A DNA stretch of 64,000 nucleotides from Aselliscus stoliczkanus (lineage: Eukaryota; Chordata; Mammalia; Chiroptera; Hipposideridae). Of the stretch, positions 24,341 to 36,830 are shown in pieces (position 1 is the first letter of the stretch; every line of letters starts with the position of its first letter). The stretch spans positions 77,342,687-77,406,686 of the forward strand of contig CM066732.1 in NCBI GenBank assembly GCA_033961575.1. The letters are read 5' to 3'. The position numbers were made by a program, and so were the translations under genes. A model generated the notes under the pieces. The model did not search any database. It was not told where the DNA came from and saw only the letters and a program-made list of their open reading frames with translations.

Positions 24341-25498
24341 CCCCTTTTCAGAAGCGCTGTGTGTCACACCGCACTGTGCCCTTGGCATCACTGAGCAAGC
24401 TACTGTCTGTGTCTCTGGCTTCTGGGTGCTCACCTTCCAGTGGAGTGGATGTGTTCTTTTCTGCCATCTGGAACTATGTTAAACATTGGTCTTTTCTTAT
24501 TCCTCAAATTGTTCCTTTAGGATCTCACTGCTTTTTCCCCCTTTTCTCCAGTCCCCTCTGAGTGATTCATGGTGATTTATTCTAGGTTATCAGTGGCCAC
24601 CAACCAAACCCAGAAGGGTGGGGAGGCCAGCACGGAGTCCCGAGGGGTCAGCCTGAGTGACCACGGTGCCGCAGTGGCAGTCTCCTGCAGAGCACGATTG
24701 CACTGCTGTAACAGATAGTTACTGTGCACTGGAGAAATTGAGGCTTCATGCACATAATAGGCAATGCAGCTAAATTTCCTAAGCTTGTGGGAGAAAGTCA
24801 TTTATTGCAATGTTTAATTTATTCAAGACGAATACCCTCATGTCTCCAAACTGTATAGAATAAATTTCAAAGAAGGCTTCCCCTTCCTCCTTCCCAGAGA
24901 TATCATGACTAGTCAGGCAGTGCCAGCATTATTGAAGAATGTAGCAGAGTAGGGAGCTCTCATACAGACCCACCAATTTATTAAAAAATTGCTATTCTTC
25001 TATACAGGTTTTTAAATAATCTCATCCCTCTGGCTGCCTAGTGCAACAACTTAATAAGCCTCCAGGATGCGGCTCCAGCCATGGCCTACATCCTGATGAC
25101 TCAGTGGCAAGTCTGATCTGTTGGTAAACCTTTTGAATATCACTCCTGAATGGAAATAACCAATTTTGCAATTAGAAAACTGTTTTGTTTTTAAATTCCT
25201 GCCTACTTTATCACCTTCTACATCTTTTCCATTTTCTTCCCAATATGTCTTTTACTCTGATGTTGACGGTGTAAAGGACTTCCAGGAAGTTTCATTAATT
25301 GATTTAAACTGTTTTCCACCCAAAACAAATGCCCAAACTGGTCCCACAAATTCATTCTTCAACACTCCAATTTGACTCTACATATTACGTGATATTTTGA
25401 TTCAACAGTTGCCTGCTTTGTTTCCTTCTGGAAACAATGATGTCACTCAAAAATGCATGAGTTCAGAGTAGAAGAGATGTAGGCAAAAAGAAGGGGAG
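24341..25498. other. Unassigned, partly GC-rich DNA
   Basis: The stretch 24341-24800 is noticeably less AT-rich than its surroundings. It carries a minus-strand open frame of 74 codons (24577-24801, beginning MTFSHKLRKF) with no domain that I can name. No splice sites or poly(A) tail define it. It could be an older unrecognised repeat or a decayed retrocopy. Confidence 0.35.
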
Positions 25499-25543
25499 AG
25501 TATAGGATTCCTTTTTTTTTTTTTTTTTTTTTAGTATAGGATT
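25499..25543. repeat. Poly(T) insertion flanked by 11-bp direct repeats
   Basis: A CC(T)21 tract at 25510-25532 lies exactly between two copies of agtataggatt (25499-25509 and 25533-25543). This looks like an insertion made of little more than a poly(A) tail. Confidence 0.7.
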
Positions 25544-26198
25544 TGACAGCAATTTATTTAAAAGTGAAAATCAGTTTGTTTCAGATATTTTAGATACTTT
25601 GCCTAGAATATAAATCTACTATCTCACCATACCTAAAACAGCATTGCACCCAGGGCAGTTGGGTGCAATAAGAAAATGTTTCAACACAGGTCAACTAATT
25701 TTGACAACTTTTAGTAATCATAATTTAACATTATAGTAAGAAAGGAACTACGATGTCCAACACTCTGCTCTTCAGGTTAGAAATATCCCTGCTGAGAGGT
25801 ATCCTCCAACTGGGGAGGGCTCTGCAGCCAGCTGTATTATTTCAGAATCAGTGAGGGAGAAGTGAATATACATTGATACAGGGCAGTGAAAAAGACCCTG
25901 ATGATCGGTGTCGCGGCAGATGTCACAGTCCAACTGTCCTCAGGCCCTATTCTTTAGCAACTGGTTAGTGACATGGAAAAACCAAGTATGTATCAATTTT
26001 TTTTCCCCTGAACATGCAATGCATTCAGGTAGACAGATGAAGCACCTTTATCATCGTCCTAATATTTACCAGTTGGCAGGGGTAGCCAACCTTGTTACTG
26101 GACAGTAACTTTCTTCCCAAGAATAGCAATTGTTAGAGTTGGGGTAGACCATATGAAACAGCTGGAACCATATGTATATACACAGAACCTTTACTTAC
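25544..26198. other. Unassigned DNA
   Basis: No gene or clear repeat. Confidence 0.4.

Positions 26199-26232
<34 letters not shown>
26199..26232. repeat. (TTA)n microsatellite
   Basis: About 11 uninterrupted ATT units. Confidence 0.95.
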
Positions 26233-26239
26233 GATATTA

Positions 26240-26480
26240 AACATTTCCTAAGTGCCAGCCATCAAACAAGTGCCCAAGTTATCCTGTTAAACAAAGCTCA
26301 TTGTCTGCTCTGAAGGAACTTAAGGTCTGGAGGAGATGATGGGTACACAGAAAATTACAAAGCAATATGATGGACCAAACAGGTAAGAATAGGATGCTGT
26401 GGCAGGATTTAGCAGTAGCTAACCAAAGCTTGGAAAACTTGGGAAGGCTTCTCAATGGAGACATGACAAAAAAGCATTTT
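26240..26480 (-). repeat. L2 LINE 3' fragment, antisense
   Basis: 'ttcctaagtgccagccatc', 'ctgctctgaaggaacttaaggtctgg' and 'gggaaggcttctcaatggagacatga' follow the antisense L2 3' order. Confidence 0.7.
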
Positions 26481-27155
26481 AAAGATATTATCCAGGAAAA
26501 GGGGCTGGGGTGTGGGTCTGGGGAGGTAAACTCATGATCTATTTCATGACATTTTAAACATCAAAAATAAAATACATTTGGTGAAACACAGTGTCAACCT
26601 CACCATTCAAGATAGGAGTATGCAGCTATTTCTGATGCTGAAGAAAAATAGAATGTCATTTCAAAAGTCACATTCAAATATACCCCAGGGCTAACATCTT
26701 CCTGGGATTCATGTGCAATTATTTATTTGTTGCTCGGCAGATTATCTTATCACTAGCCAACACACCTGTTATGCCACAATACATAGGAAAATCACATTGT
26801 TTCACTGAGAAACTTTGCTATCCTCTAAAATGCCTAAGATGTTTAGAAGTGATGAGGACTGATTCACATGCATTTAGATTTATAAAGATTTTGTTCATGC
26901 CATTCTTGGATTTCCTTTAATATTTTGACATCAGTTCATCCACTCATCTATAACATTAGAATGCAAAACTATAATTACACCAGTCCTATGAATTTCTGTT
27001 ATTGGTGCATTGGCTACATTTGAAGAGTTCTGACCTATAAACAGTACAGATATGAAAACAGATCCATCATATGGTATTCTTTAGTTAGATGCATTATTCT
27101 CTCTTTGCGGTCATATAAACAGACTCAAGTCAGGTTAGACAGGTAGAGTTAAGAA
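26481..27155. other. Unassigned DNA
   Basis: Nothing recognised. Confidence 0.4.
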
Positions 27156-27159
27156 TTAG

Positions 27160-27345
27160 GGGTCAAAAACTAAAAACGGGCTAACGACCCATGCTTTACC
27201 ATTTACTAGCTCCAATATTCCATGGCATCATTTGTAAAATGAGGATATTAATGGTAGTTACCTTTTAAATAAAATAACATAGCAAGATATTTAGCCCATT
27301 ACCTGACACCTAACAGCAGCTCCATAAGTATTTCTAACATTATAG
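27160..27345 (+). repeat. MIR SINE, sense
   Basis: 'ttaccatttactagctcc', 'catcatttgtaaaatgaggatattaatggtagttacc' and 'cccattacctgacacctaacag' follow the sense MIR order. Confidence 0.75.
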
Positions 27346-28319
27346 ATGCAATTATTTTTGTATTCTCTAGGTGCAAAGTCCAGTTATAAAAATTTAAGTA
27401 AAATTTTATTTGACTCAGATAAGTAAGACTGAGAAGTTCACTCATATCTCTGATAAAAATGTGCTGTCAAAGGAGGCATCCAAGAAAATCCTGAATGATA
27501 TCTGGCAAAGAATAAAATTCATATGGCCAATACTCAACAAAATACTAACAAACCAAATGCAACAGCATATTAAAAAGATTATAAACACCATGACCAAGTA
27601 GGATTTATCCCGGGAATGTAAAGTTACTTTGTTTTGAGAATTCTGAACTGGGACTCAACAGTATAGTACACCACATTAAATGAACCAAGCAGGGGTTGGG
27701 GGGGAACCACGTGATCTTGTCAATTGATATATAAAAGGCAGTTGACAAAATTCAACACCCTTTCATGATAAAAGCACTCAAAAACCTAACAATAAAATGA
27801 ATCTTCCTCAACATGAAAAAAGGCATTTACATGCTAATAGAGTACTTAGCACAGCTAATAGAGTACTTAACAGAGAAAGACTAAAAGCTTTCCCCCTACT
27901 ATCAGGAACAAGATAAGGATGCCTACTTTCACCACGGCTTATTCAACATGGTACTGGGATTTCATGACACAGCAATTACACAAGAAAAATAAAAGGCACC
28001 AAATTGAAAAGGAAAAAGGAAAAATATCTCTGTTCAAAGATGACATAACCCTATAGGTAAAAAATATCAAGGAACTCACTAGGAAGCTAATAGAGCTGAT
28101 AAACTAATTCAACAAATTTGCACGTTACAAAACCAACACACAAAAATCCATGTTTCTATAGAAACATAATCCGGTTTCTATAGAATAGAAATGAACAATG
28201 AAAAATGGAAATTAAGAAAAAAATTCCATTTATAATAAATCTAAAAGAATAAAATACCTAGGAATAAACTTCACTGAGAAGTTAAATACTTATATATGAA
28301 ACTATAAAACACTGCAAAA

Positions 28320-28398
28320 AATAAATGGATGTGGGGGGTAAGAAATATATGGGTAAGCTCTGTATCTTCTCATAATTTCTGTGAACTAAAACTGCTCT
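28320..28398 (+). mobile_element. Short L1 3' end nested in an older L1
   Basis: 'gtaagctctgtatcttctcataatttctgtgaactaaaactgctctaaaaaa' is the common 3' terminus of another L1 subfamily. It interrupts the 27.4-30.2 kb L1, and its A-tail was then used as the target of the adjacent SINE. Confidence 0.6.
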
Positions 28399-28415
28399 AA
28401 AAAAAATAGTCTATA

Positions 28416-28525
28416 GGGCCAGCTGAGTGGCGCAGTGGTTAAGAGCTGGCTTGGAACGCCAGCGGCCCCGATTCGGATACCACGTCAGGGCCAGCGACAC
28501 TGCCCTCTAAAAAAAAAAAAAAAAA
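28416..28525 (+). mobile_element. tRNA-derived SINE, short form, with target duplication
   Basis: The SINE head gggccagctgagtggcgcag continues with ggttaagagctggcttgg and ends 'cactgccctct' plus a long A-tail. A repeat of A6-8 TAGTCTATA occurs immediately before it (28399-28415) and after it (about 28526-28540). The SINE is therefore the youngest of three nested layers here. Confidence 0.93.
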
Positions 28526-30195
28526 AAAAAATAGTCTATAGATGAATAAATAGAAAAATATGTAAAGAGAAAGACAGCATTTTCAGGAATTGGAAGACTT
28601 AATATTGCTAAGATAGCAACACTACCCAAACTGATATACAGATTCCACTCAATCTCTATCAAAATTCCAACAGCCTCTGTTGAATAAAGCTAATCCTGAA
28701 ATTCATATGGAATTTCAAGGGACCTTAAACAGTCAAAACAATCTTGAAAAAGGGAACAAAGTTGGAAGACTCACACTTCCTGGTTTCAAAATTTACGACA
28801 ATGCTACAAATCAAAACAGTGTGGTATCCGCATAAGAATAGACATGTAGATTAATGGGATATAATTAGGAGTCCACAAATAAACCCATACATCTATGGCC
28901 AATTGATTTTTGATAAGGGTGCCAAGTCCATTAATGGGGAAGGAAAAAGTATAGTGTCTTCAATAAATGATGCTGGGACAAATGGATTTCCACATGCAAA
29001 AAAAATGAAGATGGACCCCTTTCATCATACCATATGCAAAAATGAACTCAAAATGAATCAACAATCTAAATAAAAAAGCTAAAACTCTATAATTGTCAGA
29101 GGAAAATATAGGGGAAAATCTTTATGACCTTGGATTTAGCAATGAATTCTGATATATGATGTGAACACTATGAACAATAAAAGAAAAAATAGATAAATTG
29201 GACTTGATCAAAATGAAGGAAATTTGTGCATTATAGGGTATTCTCATTAAAGTATAAAGATAACCTACAGAATGGGAGAATAATTTATCTGCTATGTGTT
29301 TAATATGCAGAATATACACAAAACTAAAACTCAACAACAAAATGACAAACAATCCAAATGAAAAATGGCCAAATATCTTGAATAGACATCTCTATAAAGA
29401 AGATACACAAATAGCCAATAATCCCATGAAAAGTTACTGAAGATAAGTCATTAGGGAAATGCAAATTCAAACCACAATTAGATATCATTTCACACCCACT
29501 AGGATGGCTATAATAAAAAATAAGGAAAATAACAGGTGTTGTTAGTGGGATGTAGAGAAAATCAAAATCTAGTACATTCTGGTGGGAATGTAAAATGATA
29601 CAGCTGCTATGGAAAACAGTTTGGTGGTTTCCCAAAAACATAAACATAGAATTACCTTAAAACCCAGCAATTCCATTCCGAAGAATATACCCAAAAGAAC
29701 TGAAAGCACAAACTCAAACAGATACATGTATGTCCATGCTCACTGCAGCATTATTCACAAAAGCCAAAAGATGGAAACAATCCAAGTATCCATCCACAGA
29801 TAAACAAAATGTGGGACATACATATATTGGAATATTAGCCAGCCATAAAAAGCAATGAAGTTTTGATACATGAACCTTAAAAACACTATGCTAAGTTCAA
29901 GAAGCCAGACACAAAAGGACAGATATTGTATGATTCCATTATATGAAATATCTGGAAGAGGCAAATTCATAGAGACAGAAAGTACATTAGAGGCTAGTTA
30001 CTAGAGGTAAGAAAAAGGGGGAAGTGTGGAGTTATTGCTTACTAGGTACAGACTTTCTATTTGGGGCCATGACAAAGTTTTGGAAATAGTGATGATAGCT
30101 GCACAACATTGTAAATGTAATTAATGACACTGAATTGTACATTTAAAAACGGTTAAAAGCAAATTTTTTGTTACATATATTTTGCTACAATTTTA

Positions 30196-33080
30196 AAAAA
30201 TCTATATATCTAAAATTTTGTTGTTTGGAATGATTTGCTATGCAGGTACCATTTGTCTTCACTAATAGTATACAAATCACAACCATGTCGGTTAGTTGGT
30301 TAGTTTGTTGGTTAGTTTGTAGCTTGGTATTCTTAAGACCTATATTAACTCCCACTAAAAACTGAACAGACATAAAATTAAATGAACAAATGAACTAATT
30401 AATGAATAAATGAACGAACACATGATGGCAACAATTTCTTTTAAGTGCTGTCTCTGGGTAACTATCCTTTGATTTTATTGTTGTTTAAAAACTATACTCC
30501 ATTATTACTGATGCAGTATTACCAAAGAATTTCTGTTTTCAAGTTTATTTTGGAGACTGAGGGAGTCAAAGATAATAACACTTCACGAGTACTGGGACAC
30601 TTTAAGATAGTTTGTTGCTAATTGTTTTTTGTAAAATAATACTCTGTTGAATGTGATGCCATCCCATTGGGATGTTGTATGTAAAATCTCAATAAGCCCA
30701 AGGCAATATCTTATGAATTAAATTCATTATATTTTACTCAACTATTCAATACAAGTAAATATACTAGCATGTATTGTCACTTATTAAAACACGAACACCT
30801 TCTTAGAGAAGCAGATTTATCACGATGCCAAAAAGTTAATTGCTTGTTACACTGTATTACGGAAAAATGTGAAGTCTTCCTCCAACCATTTTTAACACTA
30901 TGAATAAACAGCACTTAAACATCTCTTCCATTGTGTCTCCCATTTAACAAGTAGCCATGTTTCGTAAGGGGAAAAATTTCTTCTCTGAATAATCAAATTT
31001 CAATTTTTATTTGGTCAGTAAAAATACAGGACTAGGTTTTATACAGACAGGTTTCTAAATAAAATTTTCAGAAACGGACAGCACAGCAACTCTATAATGT
31101 CTAAAACTTTAGGCCTCTGATTGAACTATAAAGACTCACATCAGTAGGTAGATCAGGAGATTAGTAGGCTCCTAGACCAGCTGAGCAATAAACAGGCTGA
31201 TGGGTACTACTAGACAGGACCGTGAGATGGTATGTCAGAACATCAGCAGAAGCAGGGGACTAACTAGACCCCCATAGAAAATTGAGAGATGACAGACACG
31301 AACATTTATATTTTTGTTTCTCTAGCTCACCTTGCAATACATGTTATAGAATGAATAAATGTATGCATGAATGATCTATGTTTCCAATTTCAAAATCATC
31401 CCAGGAATAAGTTATTTGTCACACAGGCATCTTGCCTTACAGGGAAATAACACCACAGTGATAACCAAACCAGGGCTCTTTCACTATAATGTGAGACTCT
31501 GCAGTTTTTAAAGTTCTCTATTAGAATCCGAAGCAAGTGTAACAGTCATCCTGTGGTTTTCTTAGTTAGAAGCATAATATATAAGACATATTGATGGCTT
31601 AAATCATATGCACCTAAATGGCAAATGAAGAGGAATCCAATGACCACTGACCAAAATCAGGGCAAGAGTCCTCCAGAGCCATTTGTAGAGGTATTCATTC
31701 AGTGTACTAGGTGTAAACTCTTAAAAACAACACGACACCGTGTTTCTATAATAAACCATGTCAGCAAAAAATATACAAACCATTTAAATACCCCTCACAT
31801 AGGTATTTGTTAAGATTTGAATCAACGTATTAGGAAAGTCCATCAAAATTTTTTCCTGGTCACCAGTGGATGCTGCAAGTATTAATGATTTCTGTATATT
31901 CATCAGATAACACTTCCCCATGTTTCTAATGCTGCACAATCCTCATGTTTTAATACAACAGATTTATCAAGAAGAAATATTTCCTGTTAATTATTGCCTT
32001 AATATAATCTTACACTCACTTCTGAATATTGCTGCTACCATTTTTTAAAGGAAGGTTAAAACACCTGACTATTATAAATCAAAAAGACACAAAAGGTACA
32101 CTGTGATCAGAGAATAAAAGCACATTCAAAGTATAAAAACTCAGTGCTTTACTAGAATTCTTCATGGTAAAACATACACTGTAATTATTTTCCTACATTC
32201 AGTATGACACTATTGGGTGCTAAATATTCATTTTTGAAATAAATCTGAATCTGGAACTATTCATCTTTTTTCCAAATAGCTGACATGCTGCATAAACAGA
32301 AAGTTTGTGTAGCTTTTTAAACATAAACAATATACCATGTGAACTTTGATTTATTATGCAATTTATCTCTTTCTATCTCTCTGCTATACATAATTCAGAT
32401 CCACATAGAACAGTTCCCATACCACTAATATTTTCCAGTTCTTTTTGGCTTTAAGGCTATGATCATTTTTAAATGTTTCAAATGTATGCCATTTATCATT
32501 AATATTATAGTGGCATCACTGCATTTTTAAACTATAATATCTGGGAGTTCATAACTTGGCACATAAAACTCACTAGATGATGATGAAACTTAACTTGTTA
32601 TAACCTAACTTTGGAATAATTTCAAGAGAAAACATAAAATGCAACCTTGTAATTTCCATGTCCAAAGATATCTGAAATATTTTCAAATGGTTTCATATAC
32701 AAGTGAAATTATTAAAAATACAAAAGGTGTAATTTATTAGGCTAATTTATTTTTCTAGATTTTTTTTTTTTTTTGCCCAGTTTATAGTAAAATCAAAACA
32801 AGCTATTTTCAAACCATTAAAACTTCCCACATTGTTTAGAAAACATTTTTATTTGTTAGGAAAATATACTTAGTCTCTTACTAAAGTTACATGATAAATA
32901 AGATTCCTTTTTTAAAAATGAAGTAATCACATATGACCTCAGCTATTATTAGCCAAAGCCCATGCTCATAAAATTATTTGTAGGTTTACGTAAGTAGTCA
33001 ACTCTTGAAACAACATGAACTCCATTTAACAAATCTATTCTGGACGCAATTCTTCATTTTTGAATGAGACCTTATGAATT
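30196..33080. other. Unassigned AT-rich DNA
   Basis: Holds no recognisable gene. A short imperfect 'ggttagtttgttggttagtttg' array lies at about 30298-30320. A poly(T) tract of 14 lies at about 32761-32774. Confidence 0.4.
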
Positions 33081-33084
33081 GTTT

Positions 33085-33190
33085 TTATTCAATCAAGTTT
33101 TTGAATGTCTACTATGTAGCAGGTGCTATGTCGGACTCAGAACACAAAAATGGAAAGACTTTTACATCAAGTATCTCTCAGTAGGCTGGT
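33085..33190 (-). repeat. L2 LINE 3' fragment, antisense
   Basis: 'tgaatgtctactatgtagcaggtgctatgtcggactcagaacac' fits the antisense L2 3' end. Confidence 0.6.
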
Positions 33191-36100
33191 AGGCTTTGCT
33201 TTTTATTCATTTATCCAATCATATTTTTTAGAATTATCATAAATGTACATTTTCCCCCAAAGATCTGACAAAGCATGACTGTCCAGGATTCCTAATGATG
33301 TCAAAAATTCCCAAAACAATAGAACTACAAGACGTATTAGAAAGCTACCCTTTACCTTCCAAATAGGTGCTGTGACCTCTGCAGAATCATGCATCTAAAG
33401 GACAACATAATTGAGAGTAAAATTCAGGTCTGTGCTCAATTCAGTGCTCTTTCCTCAATGTCAAATTGCTTTCATACAAAGGCTTATGACTACTCATTTG
33501 CATAACATAGAAGCAAAACAGCACTCTGAAAACCTGGCAGCCTGTCTGCATTCATAGCCCACAAACGTCTTACTTGCCCTCCCCCCAATCTTAAGTTTCT
33601 GTAATTAATCCTAACAAAAAGAGATCACATAGACAATTAAAAAAAAATACTATACACTTAATCCACTCTCTGATTCCGGAATAGCAAAGTTGTTCATAAT
33701 TAAGAAATAGTGTAAGCATTAAAAATAAATGTTGATATACTCAGCCACAGATCTTGAACAAAATGGCTGCCCTCAAATAAAAGAGTTAATTTTTTAAGTA
33801 TATTATTCAGTCACATTGAAAATAGTTAACATCCAAGTAATCAAGTATTTCTATTATGGATTCTCTTGACACTCCACCAGAGGGCTACAAAACTCCCCAA
33901 ATGCTTTCTTATAAAGTTTTAAAGTTTTCAACTATAGATTATAAGTATTATTTTGCTTTTCCCAAAGCATGATTTTAAACAAAAGATATGTATCCTTTAA
34001 GAGAAGGTCTCATATCACAATGTATCTTCAACTCATAGAGCAATGGGAAAGATAATCATTTCTCCTAACCCTCTTTGAGGAAGATCTCATTTTTACTTTC
34101 TTAGATCTTAGGACTGCCTAAGAGTTAAACATTACCACAGGAATGGGAATGAGCTGGGGAAGGAAAAGGTGGATGGCAGGAAGAAAAGATGGAAGGAGGG
34201 TTTAGCTGTGGAGTGAGGGAAAAGAAGAAGCAGAGACCAAAGGAAGGGCCCAGAGCAGGCAAATGCAGTCAGAAAGAATCCTCTGCACTGTGTGGGTCCC
34301 TCCAGGGAACTCCAGGCCCACTATATAGACAGGACAAACAAATAAGGGACAGACAGCTAGAGATTTATCCTGTCAGGCTGCAAGATCTTTGGGGTGATTC
34401 CTATTTACCACTTGGGGCTGCAACTTGGGAAGGACTCCAAGAGTGAGCTCGAAATCCCTCTTAAACATTATAAATTGCCTTCCCTCTAAGGTGAGGCCCT
34501 GGTCTGCAGAAGAATGTGCTTCTCTGAGCATCGGTTGAGTTGTTCCATCTGAGAGTCCCCAGGCTCAGATGCCTGGTGCTTTATTTTAGTGGTGGCCTCT
34601 CTACTTCTTAAGACAAGGGCCAGTCTTGTTCATCTTTGAAAGCACATAGCAGTAGGTAAGTGGTCTCTAAAATACCGTAGAGAACTCAAACTACCGCATG
34701 GTTTCTGGTTTCAGTTTATCCCAACTTTAGCATTTGTATGTTTTAGAGGCAAATGGGTCCCAAATGATCCAGGCTGAGTTTCCTTGAGCAACCTTGGGCT
34801 CATCCATGGCTGGGCTGACCCGAAGTGTGCTCAGAGGGCCCAGTCGTTCACCGCAAAGAAACACATAAGGAAAAGAATGTCAAATGGAAAAACAAGCCTC
34901 AAAAACTAGGCAAGGCTGTCATTGACCTCCAGCCCACTTGGGAGAGATGCACAAGAAACACAGAGGCTTGTGTGAAGTTCGGTGAGGACAATAACCCCTC
35001 CCAGGATGTGGCATCTTCCCTAGAGCTGTTTCACTCACCTCTAAGCCAGGATTTTCATAATTGCAAAGTATATCATTCCCTGCACATGTATGCCACAAAC
35101 ATTGACATAAACTTCCCATATTCAAGAATAACCCTAGCTAGAAATTGGGTTTTTCCTCCGAATGTAGCAGTTAGCTATTCTTTTTTATTACCTTGTGGCC
35201 CAGTAAAGGAATTGTGTTTTGCCTAATTCCTCTGCTTCTTAATGTCACATTAGTCACAAATGGGCATCCAAAAACCAATAAGTTCAGGACCAAAGACTCT
35301 ACACATAAATGCATAAATAGATACTGAGAAGATTAGCATTCTCTTCTATTTTCAGAAAAATAATGCTGTAATATTCACTGGCTCCAACATTGTATAGCCC
35401 AGAAATTTCAGATTCCAACAGTACAAATTCATATTCAACAGGATTTGATCTTCAATAAGCTGACTTTTAAATTTAGCTTTAGGCTGTGTGGCTGTGTGTG
35501 TGCTCATTCCATTTTCCACCTCTGCCAACTTACTGGTTCTTAGCTTCTCTTACACACTTTGAGAAGATGCTTTGGGAGCCCTCTCTCCAGAAGAAATGCT
35601 GAATATTCCCCAAACACATATTGCCTGCTGTTTGAACGAGTCTGTAGACAGAGTCTTTAGTAAACAAAACAAGTTACTAAATTGCTAGGGGTCTTCCTCC
35701 TGTGTAGATAATAAGCACTGTAATTTCTACCCTTCTAAGGAGTTCAAGGAACCATAGTATGAAATGTTCCCTATATGAAAATAGCCCTTACGAAACATGA
35801 AAAATTAAAATGATTTAAACCATTACAACATCCTACTTAAATTATGCTAAAAGGAAATCCAGGAGCAGTTATGGAGAAATTTGGTGAGAAAAGAGCAGTT
35901 CCTTTAAATCTCCACTTACTGATATGCTAAGCGAAATGAAAAGCATTCACTTTAACCTTAGTTAACCTTTCCCTCCAAAGCTCAATTTCCATACTCTTTA
36001 AATGTCTTAAAATTAGTGAAATGATTTCATTTATATTTTCTCCACCCCAAATTTATAAGTGAGGCAGAATCAAATGTGTACCATCTCATCACATTAGCCA

Positions 36101-36235
36101 TTCCATGGAAGCCAGCACCATAATTCTACTTCAGAAGAGAGCTGAAATGAAGGCAATATGTCTATCAAAAGAGCCTTATATTAAATGTAAATTTCTTTAC
36201 TCTTTCAGATAAAAGGGCAAATTATTTAATTCACT
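33191..36235. other. Unassigned, repeat-poor DNA
   Basis: No repeat is recognised across 3 kb. The stretch 34140-35230 has slightly higher GC and some longer plus-strand open frames (34189-34446, 34825-35226, the latter 133 codons). Their protein sequences have no domain, signal peptide or homolog that I can name, and there is no splice context. I take them as chance. Confidence 0.4.
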
Positions 36236-36500
36236 TCAATTCAACAAGCATTTATGGAGCACTGAAAGCCACTGGGCTGACATATGGAGGGAGAAGAATA
36301 GAGATTCTTGGAGGGCGCCTGCCCTCCCCGCCAAGAGCCCACCATGTCCTGAGAGAGGCAGGTGTACACGCTGTGAGCCAGACAGGGTGTAATGCAGGTG
36401 GTAACCTAGGTACACACAAAGGGGAGATATACTCCCGTCCACAAAGGAGCTAGAAGGCTTCATGGAGAGGCAGTATTTCAACTGGTCCTTGAAACATACA
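36236..36500 (-). repeat. L2 LINE 3' fragment, antisense
   Basis: 'ttcaacaagcatttatggagcactgaaagcc', 'gaaggcttcatggagaggcagtatttcaactggtccttgaa' are antisense L2 motifs in the right order. A C-rich variant occupies the middle. Confidence 0.7.
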
Positions 36501-36524
36501 ATCTCTGGTGCTGGGGGCAGTGAG

Positions 36525-36830
36525 GGGGAACAGGCTCATGGAACCGACAGGACCAGCCACATGGTTTCTAGGACCCAGTACAAAATAAAAATGTGGGGCC
36601 CTTGGTTAACCATTAAAAATTCCAACAGAATGACAGCAGAGAATTCAACCAATGGCAGGGCCTCACAGGCTGCAGGCCTGTGAGGTCAGCCATGCAGATG
36701 GCATCACTCGATCGCAGGCAGCAGTGGGGGACGCAGGCAGCAGTGGGGCACAGGAGGTGTGGTACACAGACTGGGCAGGCCTGCAGGGGCCAGGCAGCCA
36801 GTGACGTCAGCCACCCAATACGCATGTGGC
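36525..36830. repeat. GC-rich ancient-repeat-like block with hairpin and tandem units
   Basis: 'aggacccagtacaaaataaaaatgtggggccc' followed by G/C-rich text resembles the end of an old DNA transposon, but the family is not certain. It contains a perfect 10-bp-stem, 5-nt-loop inverted repeat at 36661-36685 (cctcacaggc/gcctgtgagg). It also contains two identical 16-bp units, gcaggcagcagtgggg, at 36714-36729 and 36733-36748. Confidence 0.5.

Larger units (their letters stand above)
27400..30195 (+). mobile_element. Decayed L1, ORF2 (RT onward) to 3' end, with nested insertions
   Basis: In the reverse-transcriptase region the text 'actcaacaaaatactaacaaaccaaatgcaacag' and 'gaccaagtaggatttatcccgggaatgta' is recognisable. 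The thumb and C-terminal ORF2 regions follow ('gtatagtgtcttcaataaatgatgctgggacaa' near 28950, 'cagcattattcacaaaagccaaaag' near 29747). The 3' UTR ends at about 30195 after 'gaattgtacatttaaaaacggttaaaa'. Many frameshifts and stops break ORF2, so it encodes nothing. It is interrupted by an L1 3' scrap (about 28320-28398) and by a SINE. It looks like an old L1MA/L1MB-type copy; the 5' boundary is approximate. Confidence 0.85.

Noticed and set aside
24577..24801. Possible short protein gene on the minus strand
   Set aside because: A 74-codon frame without family match, promoter or transcript evidence; listed only as an unassigned stretch.
34825..35226. Plus-strand open frame of 133 codons in a slightly GC-richer region
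   Set aside because: No recognisable motif, no upstream promoter or splice signal, and an overlapping antisense frame of similar quality. I found nothing that supports a gene.
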